DNA of 45,909 nt, from contig JAUIGL010000053.1 of assembly GCA_030430165.1 (NCBI GenBank), forward strand, positions 1 to 45,909, written 5' to 3'. Source of the stretch: a bacterium (GTDB lineage: Bacteria; Desulfobacterota; Binatia; HRBIN30; CADEER01). Each line of letters starts with the position of its first letter. Position 1 is the stretch's first letter. A program made the position numbers and the translations under genes. The notes below the pieces were generated by a model. The model did no database searches. It saw only the letters and a program-made list of their open reading frames with translations, and had not been told where the DNA came from. Below are positions 17,116 through 25,667 of this stretch, one piece after another.

Positions 17116-18012
17116 TCAATCCGCTGGCAACCGAGATTCTTCCCCAGCCGTCTGCGCGGGCTCTTTGAAGACCAACGTCCGGTACGGGAAGGGGATCTCG
17201 ATTCCCGCTTCATCGAGGTTGCGCTTGATGGACGCAACTACCTCTCCCCGAGAGCGGCGTACACCAAGCGGCGTTGGATCCGACCACCAAGCCACCTCGA
17301 TATCGATACTGCTCGCGCCAAAGCCCTTGGGAAACACTTCGACCTCCGGCGCCGCGCTCACCGTCGGACACTCCGAAGTTGCCCGCCGGATTACCTCGAC
17401 AGCCTTGTCCACATCCTCGCCGTAGGCGATCCCGACGTCGATCGAGGTGCGCCTCCGGGCGCGAGCCGTCAAAACGTTGACCGACGATTTGAACAGCATC
17501 GAGTTGGGCACGACGATCAACTCTCCAGTCGGGCGCCGAAGCGTCGTCATGCGAACCGTCGTTTCCTCGACCCGGCCCATCAGCCCTTCGCACTCGATGA
17601 AGTCGCCGGGCTCGAAAGGAAACCGCCAGAGAATCAGGACTCCGGCGAAGAAATTCTCGAAGATGTCCTTGAAGGCGAAACCGATGGCAACCGAGACCAA
17701 CCCCAGTCCGCCGATGGCCTTGGCCGGCGTCAGGCCCGGAAAGATGATCAACGCGCACACCAAGAAGCCGATCGACCATATCCCGATCATCAGGAAGCGA
17801 GTGATCAGATTCTTGAGCGACCGCCGGAGCTTCCACGGCGAGAGCAGCCGATTCGAGAATCGGCGAAAGACTGCGGCGAAGATCCACGTCGCCAAGAGGA
17901 CGATCAATGCCGCGGCAAGAAAGGGAAGATGCTCGAGAAAGTCCTCCCACAGCTGCGCTAGCGTGCTGCCGATCGTCGTTTTGATGTAGCCAATGTCGAT
18001 CACCGAGGACAT
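17116..18012 (-). CDS. MscS-type small-conductance mechanosensitive channel
   Basis: 298 residues, close to E. coli MscS (286). About three membrane helices: 30-50, 72-92 and the pore helix GGLGLVSVAIGFAFKDIFEN (about 101-120), whose Gly/Ala packing is the MscS signature. It is followed by FFAGVLILWRFPFEPGDFIE into the cytosolic beta domain (MGRVEETTVRMTTLR, VVPNSMLF) and the alpha/beta vestibule. It should open under membrane tension and release ions or osmolytes. The start codon directly abuts the stop of the DUF2254 gene (18013), so it is the last gene of an operon that begins with encapsulated ferritin. The short acidic/Pro tail after 280 is not conserved. Confidence 0.92.
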   Translation of the reverse strand: MSSVIDIGYIKTTIGSTLAQLWEDFLEHLPFLAAALIVLLATWIFAAVFRRFSNRLLSPWKLRRSLKNLITRFLMIGIWSIGFLVCALIIFPGLTPAKAIGGLGLVSVAIGFAFKDIFENFFAGVLILWRFPFEPGDFIECEGLMGRVEETTVRMTTLRRPTGELIVVPNSMLFKSSVNVLTARARRRTSIDVGIAYGEDVDKAVEVIRRATSECPTVSAAPEVEVFPKGFGASSIDIEVAWWSDPTPLGVRRSRGEVVASIKRNLDEAGIEIPFPYRTLVFKEPAQTAGEESRLPAD

Positions 18013-19275
18013 TTACGCCTCGCGCGAGCTGTCGTCGTCCGGGTCGGCGGCGCAGGCGAGATAGTGCTCGAGCACAGACCGTCGCTCCGGCAGGTAGGTT
18101 CGCTCGAGAACTTGCCTCACCCGGAGAAGCAGGTGCTTCCACACTGACGGTTCGTTGCGGGCGTGCGGCCCCAGCATCTCCAAGGCTCCGGACGCGAACT
18201 GCTCGAAGGTCGTCACCGGCATCACCAGGCGCAGGTCGCCGTCGTCCGTGCGGCGCTCCGGCGGCTCGCCCTGCCTGACGCAGAACAACTTGAGCGACGA
18301 CGACAACCAGTCGATGCAGGCGATCGCCGTGAACGGGTCGTTGATGCCTGGCGAAAGGGCGCGAATCGCGATCTCGACCAGCTCGTTCGCGAGAAAGCGA
18401 ACGTCCTGCAGCGCGGTCCGGATCTGCCCCAGTGAAAAGGCCCCGGCTACCGATACGACGGCATCGTCATCGGCCTGACCGGCGATCTCCGCGATCAAGT
18501 CGCCCGGGCTCACGAAATCGCCAGGCTTGCGCAGAACCCGGATGGGTTTGCCCAGATTCTCCGCACACCCGAGAAGCCCTTCCTCGTCGATGCTCTGGAT
18601 GTAGCCCGAGTCGAGCGATTCGACCCGGGTCGCTGCCTCGAACATAGACTGGTCGCGCGACAGCACGGTCGTCGAAGCGCCGGGTTCGGCGGCATCCGGA
18701 TAGACCCGGTCGATCTGCGCCTCCAGCTGGAGGCCGATTTCCGCCACCAGATGAGACACGTGGATGCTGCGCGGCACGTGGTGAATGAAGTAGATCAGCA
18801 CCGCGATGCTGGCCCCCGCCAGGGCGAGCGCAACGACGATCGAAAGGTGGGGAACGAACTGGTCGCCGGCAACGCCATCCCCATTCGCACGGACGGTTCG
18901 CAGCACCATCAGACAATAGACGTAGGTTGCGATGAAGGTGCCGAGAGTGAGCTGATTGCCGCGGTCCGCCATGAAGTTGGTCAGGACGCGCGGTCCGAAG
19001 CTCCCCGATGCATAGACGACCGAGACGATCGTGATTGAGAAGGTGACCCCGGCAACGCCGATCATCGCAGCGGCGACGACCCCGAGCAGCTCGCGCGCGC
19101 CCTCCGGCTCGTTCCAGGAGATCAACCCCAAGCTCCGCACGGCCTCCGCACCCAGCGTCGCGTCGAGCTGGACCATGACCGCCGATAGCGCCACCGCTAC
19201 CCCGGCCATCAGGCTCGGCAGGAACCAGTAGGACGACCGCAGGTAGTCCCACAGCAGGAGCAAACGGGTCTTCAC
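18013..19275 (-). CDS. DUF2254 family predicted membrane protein
   Basis: 420 residues from a GTG at 19275. Four membrane helices are visible in the first 175 residues (about 16-36, 63-88, 107-126 and 143-166). A soluble C-terminal region of about 250 residues follows. The blocks SSYWFLPSLMAG, GVAGVTFSITIVSVVYASGSFGPRVL and IYFIHHVPRSIHVSHLV are characteristic of DUF2254, and SPGINDPFTAIACIDWL is its conserved C-terminal block. Biochemical function is unknown for the family. The gene starts 7 bases after the encapsulin stop and ends against the MscS start, a spacing that implies one transcript. An association with iron or osmotic stress would be inference from position only. Confidence 0.9.
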   Translation of the reverse strand: MKTRLLLLWDYLRSSYWFLPSLMAGVAVALSAVMVQLDATLGAEAVRSLGLISWNEPEGARELLGVVAAAMIGVAGVTFSITIVSVVYASGSFGPRVLTNFMADRGNQLTLGTFIATYVYCLMVLRTVRANGDGVAGDQFVPHLSIVVALALAGASIAVLIYFIHHVPRSIHVSHLVAEIGLQLEAQIDRVYPDAAEPGASTTVLSRDQSMFEAATRVESLDSGYIQSIDEEGLLGCAENLGKPIRVLRKPGDFVSPGDLIAEIAGQADDDAVVSVAGAFSLGQIRTALQDVRFLANELVEIAIRALSPGINDPFTAIACIDWLSSSLKLFCVRQGEPPERRTDDGDLRLVMPVTTFEQFASGALEMLGPHARNEPSVWKHLLLRVRQVLERTYLPERRSVLEHYLACAADPDDDSSREA

Positions 19276-19282
19276 TGCGCGC

Positions 19283-20089
19283 TCATCTGCGCAGGCGCAC
19301 GGCAGCCGCGTTTTCGATCACGCGGACGGTGAACGACTCGGTGAGATAGAGCTCGACGTCGTCGCGGTCGTGCGACGCGTAGCCGATCGCGATGTCCTGA
19401 CCGACCGAAAGCAAGTAGTCACCGCCGCGCGTCGATACCAGCGCCCCGCCGTCGAGAGAAGGAGCGCGGACGATTCGTCCGCCGTCGAGCTGACGCTCGA
19501 GTCGCTTGCGAATCGGGTACCCGTCCTGCTCCGCCTGGCTCACTTCCTTGAAACAGTCCGGCCCCAGGGCCAGCGCGAGGGGCCCATCGACACCCGCGCC
19601 GAGCAGAGCCTCCTGGGCTTCGGCAATCGCCTGGGGGTACTTGTTCGCCGACCCGATCCGCACCGGTTTGTGCGGCGAGGTAGCCAACACACCCTCTACG
19701 CCGAGATCCGCAGCCCCGTCGAAGATGACGCCGTCTTCGAAGCTGGCGAGCTTGTCGGCGGCTTCGGCGACCGGCCCGAGATCGGCGTCGCTGGCACCGC
19801 GATTGATCCCGTCCACTTCCATCTGGCTGAGCTCGAACGGCACCCGCACCTCGATCACCGGTGCGACCTCGCGCAAGCCAACGTGGACACCTTCAGCCGG
19901 TGGCGGATCGATCACCCGCAGCCGCCCAGTGTTGACGCCCGCGTGAGTCCAGCCGTGCGGGCCGTCGAAGTCGACCAGCTGACGCCCGGCCAAGCCTACC
20001 GCCAGAGTTTCTCGCGCCTCGTCACCGATCGCCTTCCACGCCTTCTCCGTCAACGGAGCCAGCTCGCGCCGCAGCAGACCGTCTGTCAT
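19283..20089 (-). CDS. Encapsulin shell protein (family 1, HK97 fold)
   Basis: 268 residues, the usual length for family 1 encapsulins. It opens LLRRELAPLTEKAWKAIGDEA, then GRQLVDFDGPHGW with the N-terminal helix that binds cargo peptides. The E-loop region follows (PVIEVRVPFELSQMEVDGINRGA), then AADKLASFEDGVIFDG and the C-terminal YLLSVGQDIAIGYASHD..VELYLTESF. The family self-assembles into icosahedral protein nanocompartments in the cytoplasm. Start ATG 20089 overlaps the stop of the encapsulated ferritin gene (ATGA), so the shell is translated right after its cargo. No phage genes are nearby, so a prophage capsid is excluded by both sequence and context. Confidence 0.95.
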   Translation of the reverse strand: MTDGLLRRELAPLTEKAWKAIGDEARETLAVGLAGRQLVDFDGPHGWTHAGVNTGRLRVIDPPPAEGVHVGLREVAPVIEVRVPFELSQMEVDGINRGASDADLGPVAEAADKLASFEDGVIFDGAADLGVEGVLATSPHKPVRIGSANKYPQAIAEAQEALLGAGVDGPLALALGPDCFKEVSQAEQDGYPIRKRLERQLDGGRIVRAPSLDGGALVSTRGGDYLLSVGQDIAIGYASHDRDDVELYLTESFTVRVIENAAAVRLRR

Positions 20090-20454
20090 CGGTCACCTCG
20101 CGCGCTGCCGATCCCGAGCGAGCCGTCGCCCACCGCTCCGTTCGCGGCACCGGAAGTCTCACGCTCTTCGAGTCCGGTGATCGGGCCTTCGGTGAACAGA
20201 TAGGTGCGCAGCTCTTCGTCGAACTTGGCGTGCTCGCGGCGCAGCCACTCGATCACCATACACGCGTGCTCGATCTCCTCGTTCTTGTTGTGCACGAGGA
20301 TCGCCCGCAAGTTCTCGTCTCCGCAAGCGTCGGCCCGCTGCTGGTACCAGTCGACCGCCTCCAGCTCCTCCATTAGCGAGACGATCGCCCGGTGCATGTT
20401 CTGCGTCTCCTCGGACAGGTTTTCTACTGCTTCGTGGAACTCCGTACTGGACAT
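20086..20454 (-). CDS. Encapsulated ferritin-like protein (EncFtn) with encapsulin-targeting peptide
   Basis: 122 residues from ATG 20454, preceded by GAAGGAGG. Two-helix EncFtn fold: HRAIVSLMEELEAVDWY (Glu29, Glu30, Glu32 and Trp36) and NKNEEIEHACMVIEWLRR (Glu60 and His63). These are the expected ferroxidase and entry-site residues, shared in position with the Rhodospirillum protein. TYLFTEGPITGLE is also a family block. The tail after a flexible Gly/Ala/Thr linker is DGSLGIGSARGD (about 110-121), a textbook cargo-loading peptide for family 1 encapsulins. Function: oxidises Fe(II) and delivers mineral into the shell for iron storage and protection. First gene of the minus-strand unit with encapsulin, DUF2254 and MscS. 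Confidence 0.95.
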   Translation of the reverse strand: MSSTEFHEAVENLSEETQNMHRAIVSLMEELEAVDWYQQRADACGDENLRAILVHNKNEEIEHACMVIEWLRREHAKFDEELRTYLFTEGPITGLEERETSGAANGAVGDGSLGIGSARGDR

Positions 20455-20728
20455 GAAACCTCCTTCAGTTTGGAAGAAAGCGATTGTGATGCCAAGGCAA
20501 CACAACCAAGCGCTGCGCCGCGAAGGTTCGACGGCAGCGGGCCCCGGCCAAAAGGTTGCGTGTAAGATGTACAATCGCCCTCGCCTCGATGGCGCCCGTG
20601 AGTCCTGAAGGGCGGGTGTCCAGCGAGGGCACATTGGTTGCGATCTTGCTGTGGTCGTAAGGCATGAACCGGTCGACCACGATGCAACCTTTCGCCCATC
20701 GGCAGCCCCTTGGCGACGAGGAGGCCCA

Positions 20729-21826
20729 GTGAGCCGCACATCGACCCCTGCCCGCCGCACGCCCAGCCGGCAGAGCGACCAGCGAACCGACAAGCGTTCG
20801 ATCCTGCTGGTCGGCCCCGATCAGGACACCGAGCTGATCGAACGACATCTCGCCGAGCTCCATGTCGAGAAACGCCGCGCGCGCGATCAAGAGTCGGCCG
20901 CGATCGCCATCGATGGCAAGACGATCGCCATGGTCGCGGTCTGCCTCGACAGGAGCTCGAAGATCGCGGAGAAGGTCAGGCGTCTAGCGCGGATCTCGGA
21001 CCGCCCGATCTATGTAGTGGTCCCCGATGACGCATCGCCAGCTCGGGTTCGATCCGTCTACGCCGCCGGCGCCGCCGGCGTCGTCGACTGGCCGCGAGAG
21101 GCGCTCATCATGGCGCGCTTTCTGGCGCAGATGCTGTCGCTGCGACTCGCGCACGGACGGGCCGAGGGACCCGACACCGCATTGCGCAGGGCCGTGCGCT
21201 CACGCTTGCGGCTGCTGCACCAGCTGCGCGAGCAGCCGCGCCTGAACGTCCGCGGCGGGGTGGTGTCGGTCTCCGGCAACGTCCCCTCCCTGCCGGCGAA
21301 ACAAGCCGTCGAAGCGTCGATTCTCGAAGTGCCCGGAGTGACCGGAATTGACGCCGAGAATCTCTACGTCGTTCCGGAACCGACGACCGACCGGACGATT
21401 CTCCAGGCTTGCCGCCGCGTCCTGCGCGGCACGCTCGCCAACGCGCCCCCGGGAAGCAGCGACGCGAAGCTGTCCTGCAAGGTCGACCGCGGTTGCCTGA
21501 CGATCTCTGGGACGGGCATCGACCGCGCCGAGATCGACCACATTCGCGAGCTCGCTGCGAACGTCCGCGGGGTGCGCGACATCCGGTTCGAAATCACCAG
21601 CTCCGGCGAGGGCGGTCCGCCCGACCGACGACTCGCGACGCGCCTGCAGAGCATGCTGCGCGACCTTCTCGCGGAAACTCGAATCAGAGTCGCGATCTAT
21701 CTGCGCACCGCAGTGCTCAGCGGTGAGGTGCGCGACCTGCGCAGCAAGCAGACAGCGGTACGCTGGGTCGAACGCACCCGAGGAATAGAACGGGTGGTCG
21801 ACAAGCTGGTCGTCCGCAATTCCTGA
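20729..21826 (+). CDS. Pseudo-receiver protein with three BON domains
   Basis: 365 residues from a GTG at 20729, which follows GAGGAGG; an upstream ATG at 20651 lacks such a site and would add a Pro/Arg-rich leader. Residues about 24-130 look like a response-regulator receiver: SILLVGPDQDT, MVAVCLD, PIYVVVPDDA and AAGAAGVVDWP. However, the acidic pocket is reduced and the conserved Lys is missing, so phosphorylation is doubtful. Three BON-type repeats follow: about 173-220 (GGVVSVSGNVPSLPAKQAVE), 240-290 (RGCLTISGTGIDRAEID) and 305-365 (TAVLSGEVRDLRSKQTAVRW). BON domains usually bind membranes and sit in exported proteins such as OsmY, but here no signal peptide is seen. Convergent with the NtrC-type regulator gene. 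Confidence 0.75.
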   Translation: MSRTSTPARRTPSRQSDQRTDKRSILLVGPDQDTELIERHLAELHVEKRRARDQESAAIAIDGKTIAMVAVCLDRSSKIAEKVRRLARISDRPIYVVVPDDASPARVRSVYAAGAAGVVDWPREALIMARFLAQMLSLRLAHGRAEGPDTALRRAVRSRLRLLHQLREQPRLNVRGGVVSVSGNVPSLPAKQAVEASILEVPGVTGIDAENLYVVPEPTTDRTILQACRRVLRGTLANAPPGSSDAKLSCKVDRGCLTISGTGIDRAEIDHIRELAANVRGVRDIRFEITSSGEGGPPDRRLATRLQSMLRDLLAETRIRVAIYLRTAVLSGEVRDLRSKQTAVRWVERTRGIERVVDKLVVRNS

Positions 21827-21852
21827 GACCCGCCTCGAGCAGCGACAGCGAG

Positions 21853-23238
21853 CTACGTGCCGACGCTGCTCGACTTCTCTTCCGCCGCTTCGTAGACGTT
21901 GAGCCGATTGTAGAGCGTCTTCAGGCTGATCCCGAGCATCGCCGCCGCCCGTTTCTTGTCACCCTCGAGGGATTCGAGCGTAGCGAGAATCAACCGTCGC
22001 TCTGCATCGGCGATGGTCGCTCCAACCCGAACCTCGAGGCTGTCTTCGGCCGGGAGATTCGCGTCCACCGCGGCAACACCTCCGGAGCCGGGCAGATGCG
22101 ACGGTGTAATCGTATCGTCGGCCAGAATCGCCGAGCGCTCGATCGCGTTCTTGAGCTCGCGCACGTTGCCCGGCCAAGGCAATCGACGGATCACATCGAC
22201 TGCCTTGTCGCTGAGCTTCTTGGCCGTTCCCTCGCGGCGATTGACCTCGTCCAGGAAGAACTGGCTCAGCAGCGCGATGTCGTCCTCGCGGTCGCGTAGT
22301 GGAGGCAGCTCGATGGGAAAGACGTTCAGCCTGTACAACAAGTCCTCCCGCAGAACGTTCTCCGCGACAGCCTCGCGCGGATCGCGGTTGGAGGCCGCGA
22401 CCACCCGAACGTCGACTGCAATCGGCGTCGTCGAGCCGACCCGTGTGACGGTTCCAGACTCCAGCACACGCAACAGCTTCACCTGGAGCTCGATGGGCAT
22501 CTCGCTGACCTCGTCGAGGAACAGGGTGCCTCCGCTTGCCTCTTCGAAGAAGCCGCGCCGATCGCGATCGGCTCCAGTAAAGCTGCCTTTTTCGTGCCCG
22601 AACAACTCGCTCTCGATGAGTGAGCTGGAAACCGCCCCGCAATTGAGGGCGAAAAAAGGCCTGTCGCCGCGTTTGCTGAGGCGGTGAACCGTTTCCGCGA
22701 CGAGCTCTTTCCCGGTTCCGCTCTCGCCGGTAACGAACACCGAGCTCTCGGTTGGCGCCACTTTGGCAATGAGGTCGTACACGGCCTGCATCTTCACCGA
22801 CCGGCCGACCATGTTGCCGAATCGGCCCAGCTGCCGCAGCTCGTCGCGCAGCGTCGACACCTCCCGCTTGAGACCGCGGGTGCGGGCGACGTTGGCGAGA
22901 ATCGTCTGCAGCCGGGTGCGGTCGACCGGTTTCGGGAGATAGTCGAGCGCGCCCTCGCGCAAAGCGGTAACCGCGCTTTCGACCGCGGCATGGCCGGTCA
23001 TGATGACGAACTCGGCTCGATCCGACAGGTCCTCCTCGGCGAGGAGCTCGAGGCCCTCCCCGTCCGGCAACACCAAATCGAGCAGCACCAGATCCGGCGG
23101 AGCGTCGGCAATCTGCTTGCGGGCCTCGTCGATCGTTCCTGCCTCTCGGGTCTCGTATCCCTCGCGAGAGATCAGCGCGGCCGTGCTCGCGCGAAAGTCC
23201 GCGTCGTCTTCGACCAGAAGTACGGATAGGTGGGTCAC
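21853..23238 (-). CDS. NtrC-family sigma-54-dependent response regulator
   Basis: 461 residues from a GTG at 23238. Receiver domain 1-120 with phospho-acceptor Asp54 (VLLDLVLPDGEG) and Lys103. AAA+ domain with Walker A GESGTGK (171-177), the sigma-54 contact loop GSFTGA (218-223, Ser instead of Ala at position two of GAFTGA), Walker B GGTLFLDEV and the R-finger region. C-terminal Fis-type helix-turn-helix (KKRAAAMLGISLKTLYNRL). It drives transcription from -24/-12 promoters when phosphorylated. The GTGA overlap with the upstream receiver gene, and that gene's overlap with the kinase gene, make the three a single signalling operon. Target promoters are not evident in the window. Confidence 0.94.
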   Translation of the reverse strand: MTHLSVLLVEDDADFRASTAALISREGYETREAGTIDEARKQIADAPPDLVLLDLVLPDGEGLELLAEEDLSDRAEFVIMTGHAAVESAVTALREGALDYLPKPVDRTRLQTILANVARTRGLKREVSTLRDELRQLGRFGNMVGRSVKMQAVYDLIAKVAPTESSVFVTGESGTGKELVAETVHRLSKRGDRPFFALNCGAVSSSLIESELFGHEKGSFTGADRDRRGFFEEASGGTLFLDEVSEMPIELQVKLLRVLESGTVTRVGSTTPIAVDVRVVAASNRDPREAVAENVLREDLLYRLNVFPIELPPLRDREDDIALLSQFFLDEVNRREGTAKKLSDKAVDVIRRLPWPGNVRELKNAIERSAILADDTITPSHLPGSGGVAAVDANLPAEDSLEVRVGATIADAERRLILATLESLEGDKKRAAAMLGISLKTLYNRLNVYEAAEEKSSSVGT

Positions 23239-23678
23239 GCCGTCACCTCCCTTGCCGGAACCCGATTGAGCTCGACCCAGTAGCGGGCCGCCTCGGCCAG
23301 ATAGGTACCAGGCCCGCGCGAGTCGAATCGCTTGACCAGGAAACTGTTGGCCCCGAGAGCCAAGCTCTTGGTGACGTCCTCGTCACGGTCCGATGAGGTC
23401 CAGACGACGACCGGCACCAGTCGCGTCCGATGGTCCTCGCGGATCCGGCGCAATACTTCCAAACCGTCGACCCTGGGCATCTTGAGATCGAGAAAGACCA
23501 CGCGTGGCAGCGGAGTGGACGGCGACTCGCCCTCCAAGCCCAACGCCTCGAGGGCGCCCAGGCCATCGTGCGCGACCTCGATCGCCGCCTCGACACCAGC
23601 CCGGCGCAGGGCGCGCAGCGCCACGTCGACCTCGTTGCGATCGTCCTCGACCAAGAGAATCTTGTTCGATGTGGTCAT
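23235..23678 (-). CDS. Stand-alone response regulator receiver protein (Rcp1-like)
   Basis: 147 residues, a single receiver domain from ATG 23678. ILLVEDDRNEVDVALRALRR gives the acidic pair, VVFLDLKMPRVDGLEVL carries the phosphorylated Asp64, and VVWTSSDRDEDV plus ANSFLVKRFDSR supply the Thr/Ser and Lys of the active site. EDDRNEVDVALRAL and the LDLKMP..DGLEVL pattern are those of Rcp1-type receivers that partner bacteriophytochrome-like histidine kinases. Its start overlaps the kinase stop by ATGA and its stop overlaps the NtrC-type start by GTGA. It may compete with or relay phosphate to the NtrC-type protein (inference). Confidence 0.92.
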   Translation of the reverse strand: MTTSNKILLVEDDRNEVDVALRALRRAGVEAAIEVAHDGLGALEALGLEGESPSTPLPRVVFLDLKMPRVDGLEVLRRIREDHRTRLVPVVVWTSSDRDEDVTKSLALGANSFLVKRFDSRGPGTYLAEAARYWVELNRVPAREVTA

Positions 23679-25276
23679 GACCTCACACCCCGCGGGATCG
23701 AGAAGAAGAAGCGAGCGCCCTCCTCGGGGCGCCCCTCGGCCCAGGTGCGGCCACCGTGGCGTTTGACCACCCGGGCGACCATCGCCAGGCCGACCCCGGT
23801 ACCCTCGACGTCGTCGGAAGCGTGCAGGCGCTCGAAAAGTCCAAATAGCTTGTCGGCAAATCGCATGTCGAACCCGTGACCGTTGTCGGCGACCTCGTAG
23901 ACACACTCCCCTCCCCTGACCTCGCCGCGAACGATGATCGTGCGGTCCCGACAGCCGCGCGAGTATTTGATCGCATTGCTGAATAGATTCGCAAACACGT
24001 CCGACAGGAGACTGCGGTCACCCATCGCATCGGGCAAGGTGTCGAGTGCAAGCGTCACGTCGGGATCGGACTCGGCGGCGCGCGTTTGCGCGAAGGTCTC
24101 CCGCGCCACCGAGGTCATGTCGATGCGCTCGTTGACGAGCTCGGCCCGCCCCGCTCTCGACAGCTTCAAGAGCCCCTCCAACAGATCGGTAGCGCGCGAG
24201 GCGCTGCGCTGAATGCGATCGAGCATTTCCATGCCGTCGTCGTCGAGCGGCCGATTTCGATAGTCCTCCTCCAGAATCGCCACGAAGTTGAGGATCGCGC
24301 TGAGCGGCGATCGCAGGTCGTGCGAAACCGAGTAGTTGAAGGCTTCGAGCTCCGCCATTGCATCCTCGAGAGCTTCGGTGCGTTCCGATACGCGCCGTTC
24401 GAGCTCCTCCCCTTTGTCGGAGAGGACCCGGTTGGCCGCTTCCAGCGAGCGTTCCTGGCGGAGATTCGCTCGGTAGAGATAGGTGACGACACCCAGCGTC
24501 AGAGACAAGACCAACGCCGCCGCCAGCAGATAGTGTGGTACCGGAGTCAGACGCAGCGCCGCCAGCTCGGCGGTGGGTCGGAAGACGGCCTGCCAGCCCT
24601 GGCCGCCCGGCAACGCGAGCTGGCGTTCGACCCGCCACCATCCCTGCCACGCATCGCCCGAAGGCTCCGCGCGCGCGAAGATCTCGCGATCTCCAGCCGA
24701 TACGGAAACCGCATAGCCCCGGGCTCTTCCCGTGGTCGCGCGCTCAAGGAGCTCGTGCGGGTCGATCATGGCGAGCAGCACGTTCGATCCTTCATCGGAC
24801 GAGGCCAGTACCGCGCGCAGGTGGAGATCGCCGGCGGATGTCTCCTCGATGCCGAAGCTCGCGCCTGCGGTACGCGCCAGCGCGATTTCGCCTTCGATCA
24901 TCTCCGGCGAGGGAGTGCCGAACAGCACCTCGTGCGTCGAACCGTCGAGATCGATCCAGACGACCGAGCGGACGCCGCCGATGCCCTCCGCCATCTCCGC
25001 GAGAGCGGTGTCGACCTCGGGACGACGGCCGAGCCCGGCCGCCGTCAGCAGCTCGCGAAGCCGGCCCAGAGCGTCGAACTGCAAGTGAATCGCGTGCTCG
25101 ATCGCCTCGCCGGTGAGCTCCGCGGCCTCCGTCGTCGATTCGAGCACCTGGTCGCGCCGCTCGAAAACCAAAGCGAACCACAGCAGCACCGAAACCACGG
25201 CGCCCGCGATACACACTGCCACTGGGAGATTGTACGCTACCTTGCGGCTGCCCCGCTCGAGATCCGCTTGCGCCAT
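23675..25276 (-). CDS. Membrane sensor histidine kinase with extracytoplasmic domain
   Basis: 533 residues from ATG 25276. A first membrane helix (about 16-37), an extracytoplasmic sensor of roughly 205 residues and a second helix (about 248-268) precede a coiled coil (270-312). The HisKA domain follows with His319 in NYSVSHDLRSPLSAI, then HATPase_c with the N box NLFSNAIKYS, G1 VADNGHGFDM and G2 GTGVGLAM. The dimerisation motif and KYS box are those of phytochrome-like kinases, matching its Rcp1-type partner, but there is no bilin-binding GAF/PHY module. The sensor ligand is unknown. First gene of the kinase/receiver/NtrC operon. Confidence 0.92.
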   Translation of the reverse strand: MAQADLERGSRKVAYNLPVAVCIAGAVVSVLLWFALVFERRDQVLESTTEAAELTGEAIEHAIHLQFDALGRLRELLTAAGLGRRPEVDTALAEMAEGIGGVRSVVWIDLDGSTHEVLFGTPSPEMIEGEIALARTAGASFGIEETSAGDLHLRAVLASSDEGSNVLLAMIDPHELLERATTGRARGYAVSVSAGDREIFARAEPSGDAWQGWWRVERQLALPGGQGWQAVFRPTAELAALRLTPVPHYLLAAALVLSLTLGVVTYLYRANLRQERSLEAANRVLSDKGEELERRVSERTEALEDAMAELEAFNYSVSHDLRSPLSAILNFVAILEEDYRNRPLDDDGMEMLDRIQRSASRATDLLEGLLKLSRAGRAELVNERIDMTSVARETFAQTRAAESDPDVTLALDTLPDAMGDRSLLSDVFANLFSNAIKYSRGCRDRTIIVRGEVRGGECVYEVADNGHGFDMRFADKLFGLFERLHASDDVEGTGVGLAMVARVVKRHGGRTWAEGRPEEGARFFFSIPRGVRS

Positions 25277-25667
25277 TGTCGTCAGTCTCCGCGCCAAGCG
25301 CCCGTCTGCAAGCCGGCGCGCCCCCTCCACCCCGACGCCAGATACAGCGCCGGGCGAATCCAGATTCGCTCGTGTCGGCGAACAAGCGACGGCAGGGCGC
25401 GCCCGCGCAATCGATCCGTACTGCAACTGGACGTCTGCAATCCAATCCCGCGGACGGAGATGTCGGATGCGCTCCATCGGCGCCCTCCCCGAGTCAGGGT
25501 CGCCACCGGGGGTCGTCGACGACGGGAAGCACGACCACCCGCTCTGCGCTCGTCGCAAATGCTCTCACGATTGCTCCAATGGCGGCTCCGAACCGGCGCT
25601 CCGCGATCTGCAGACATCCAGCGCGACTGGCGAGACCGGACCGCAGACTCGGCGCCGGCAGAGACGT
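25277..25667. other. 391-base stretch without a recognisable gene
   Basis: Between the kinase start and the metallothionein stop. Frames here on both strands are Arg/Ser/Pro-rich shadows without ribosome sites or family motifs. It must hold the promoter of the kinase operon; I could not pick one out with confidence. Confidence 0.5.

Noticed and set aside
19283..20089. Prophage capsid gene
   Set aside because: The HK97-fold protein is a family 1 encapsulin with its cargo gene adjacent; no phage portal, terminase or integrase nearby.
20455..20728. Small genes in the gap between EncFtn and the BON gene
   Set aside because: Frames of 76-141 codons on the minus strand have no ribosome site and no motif; the region is more likely divergent promoters.
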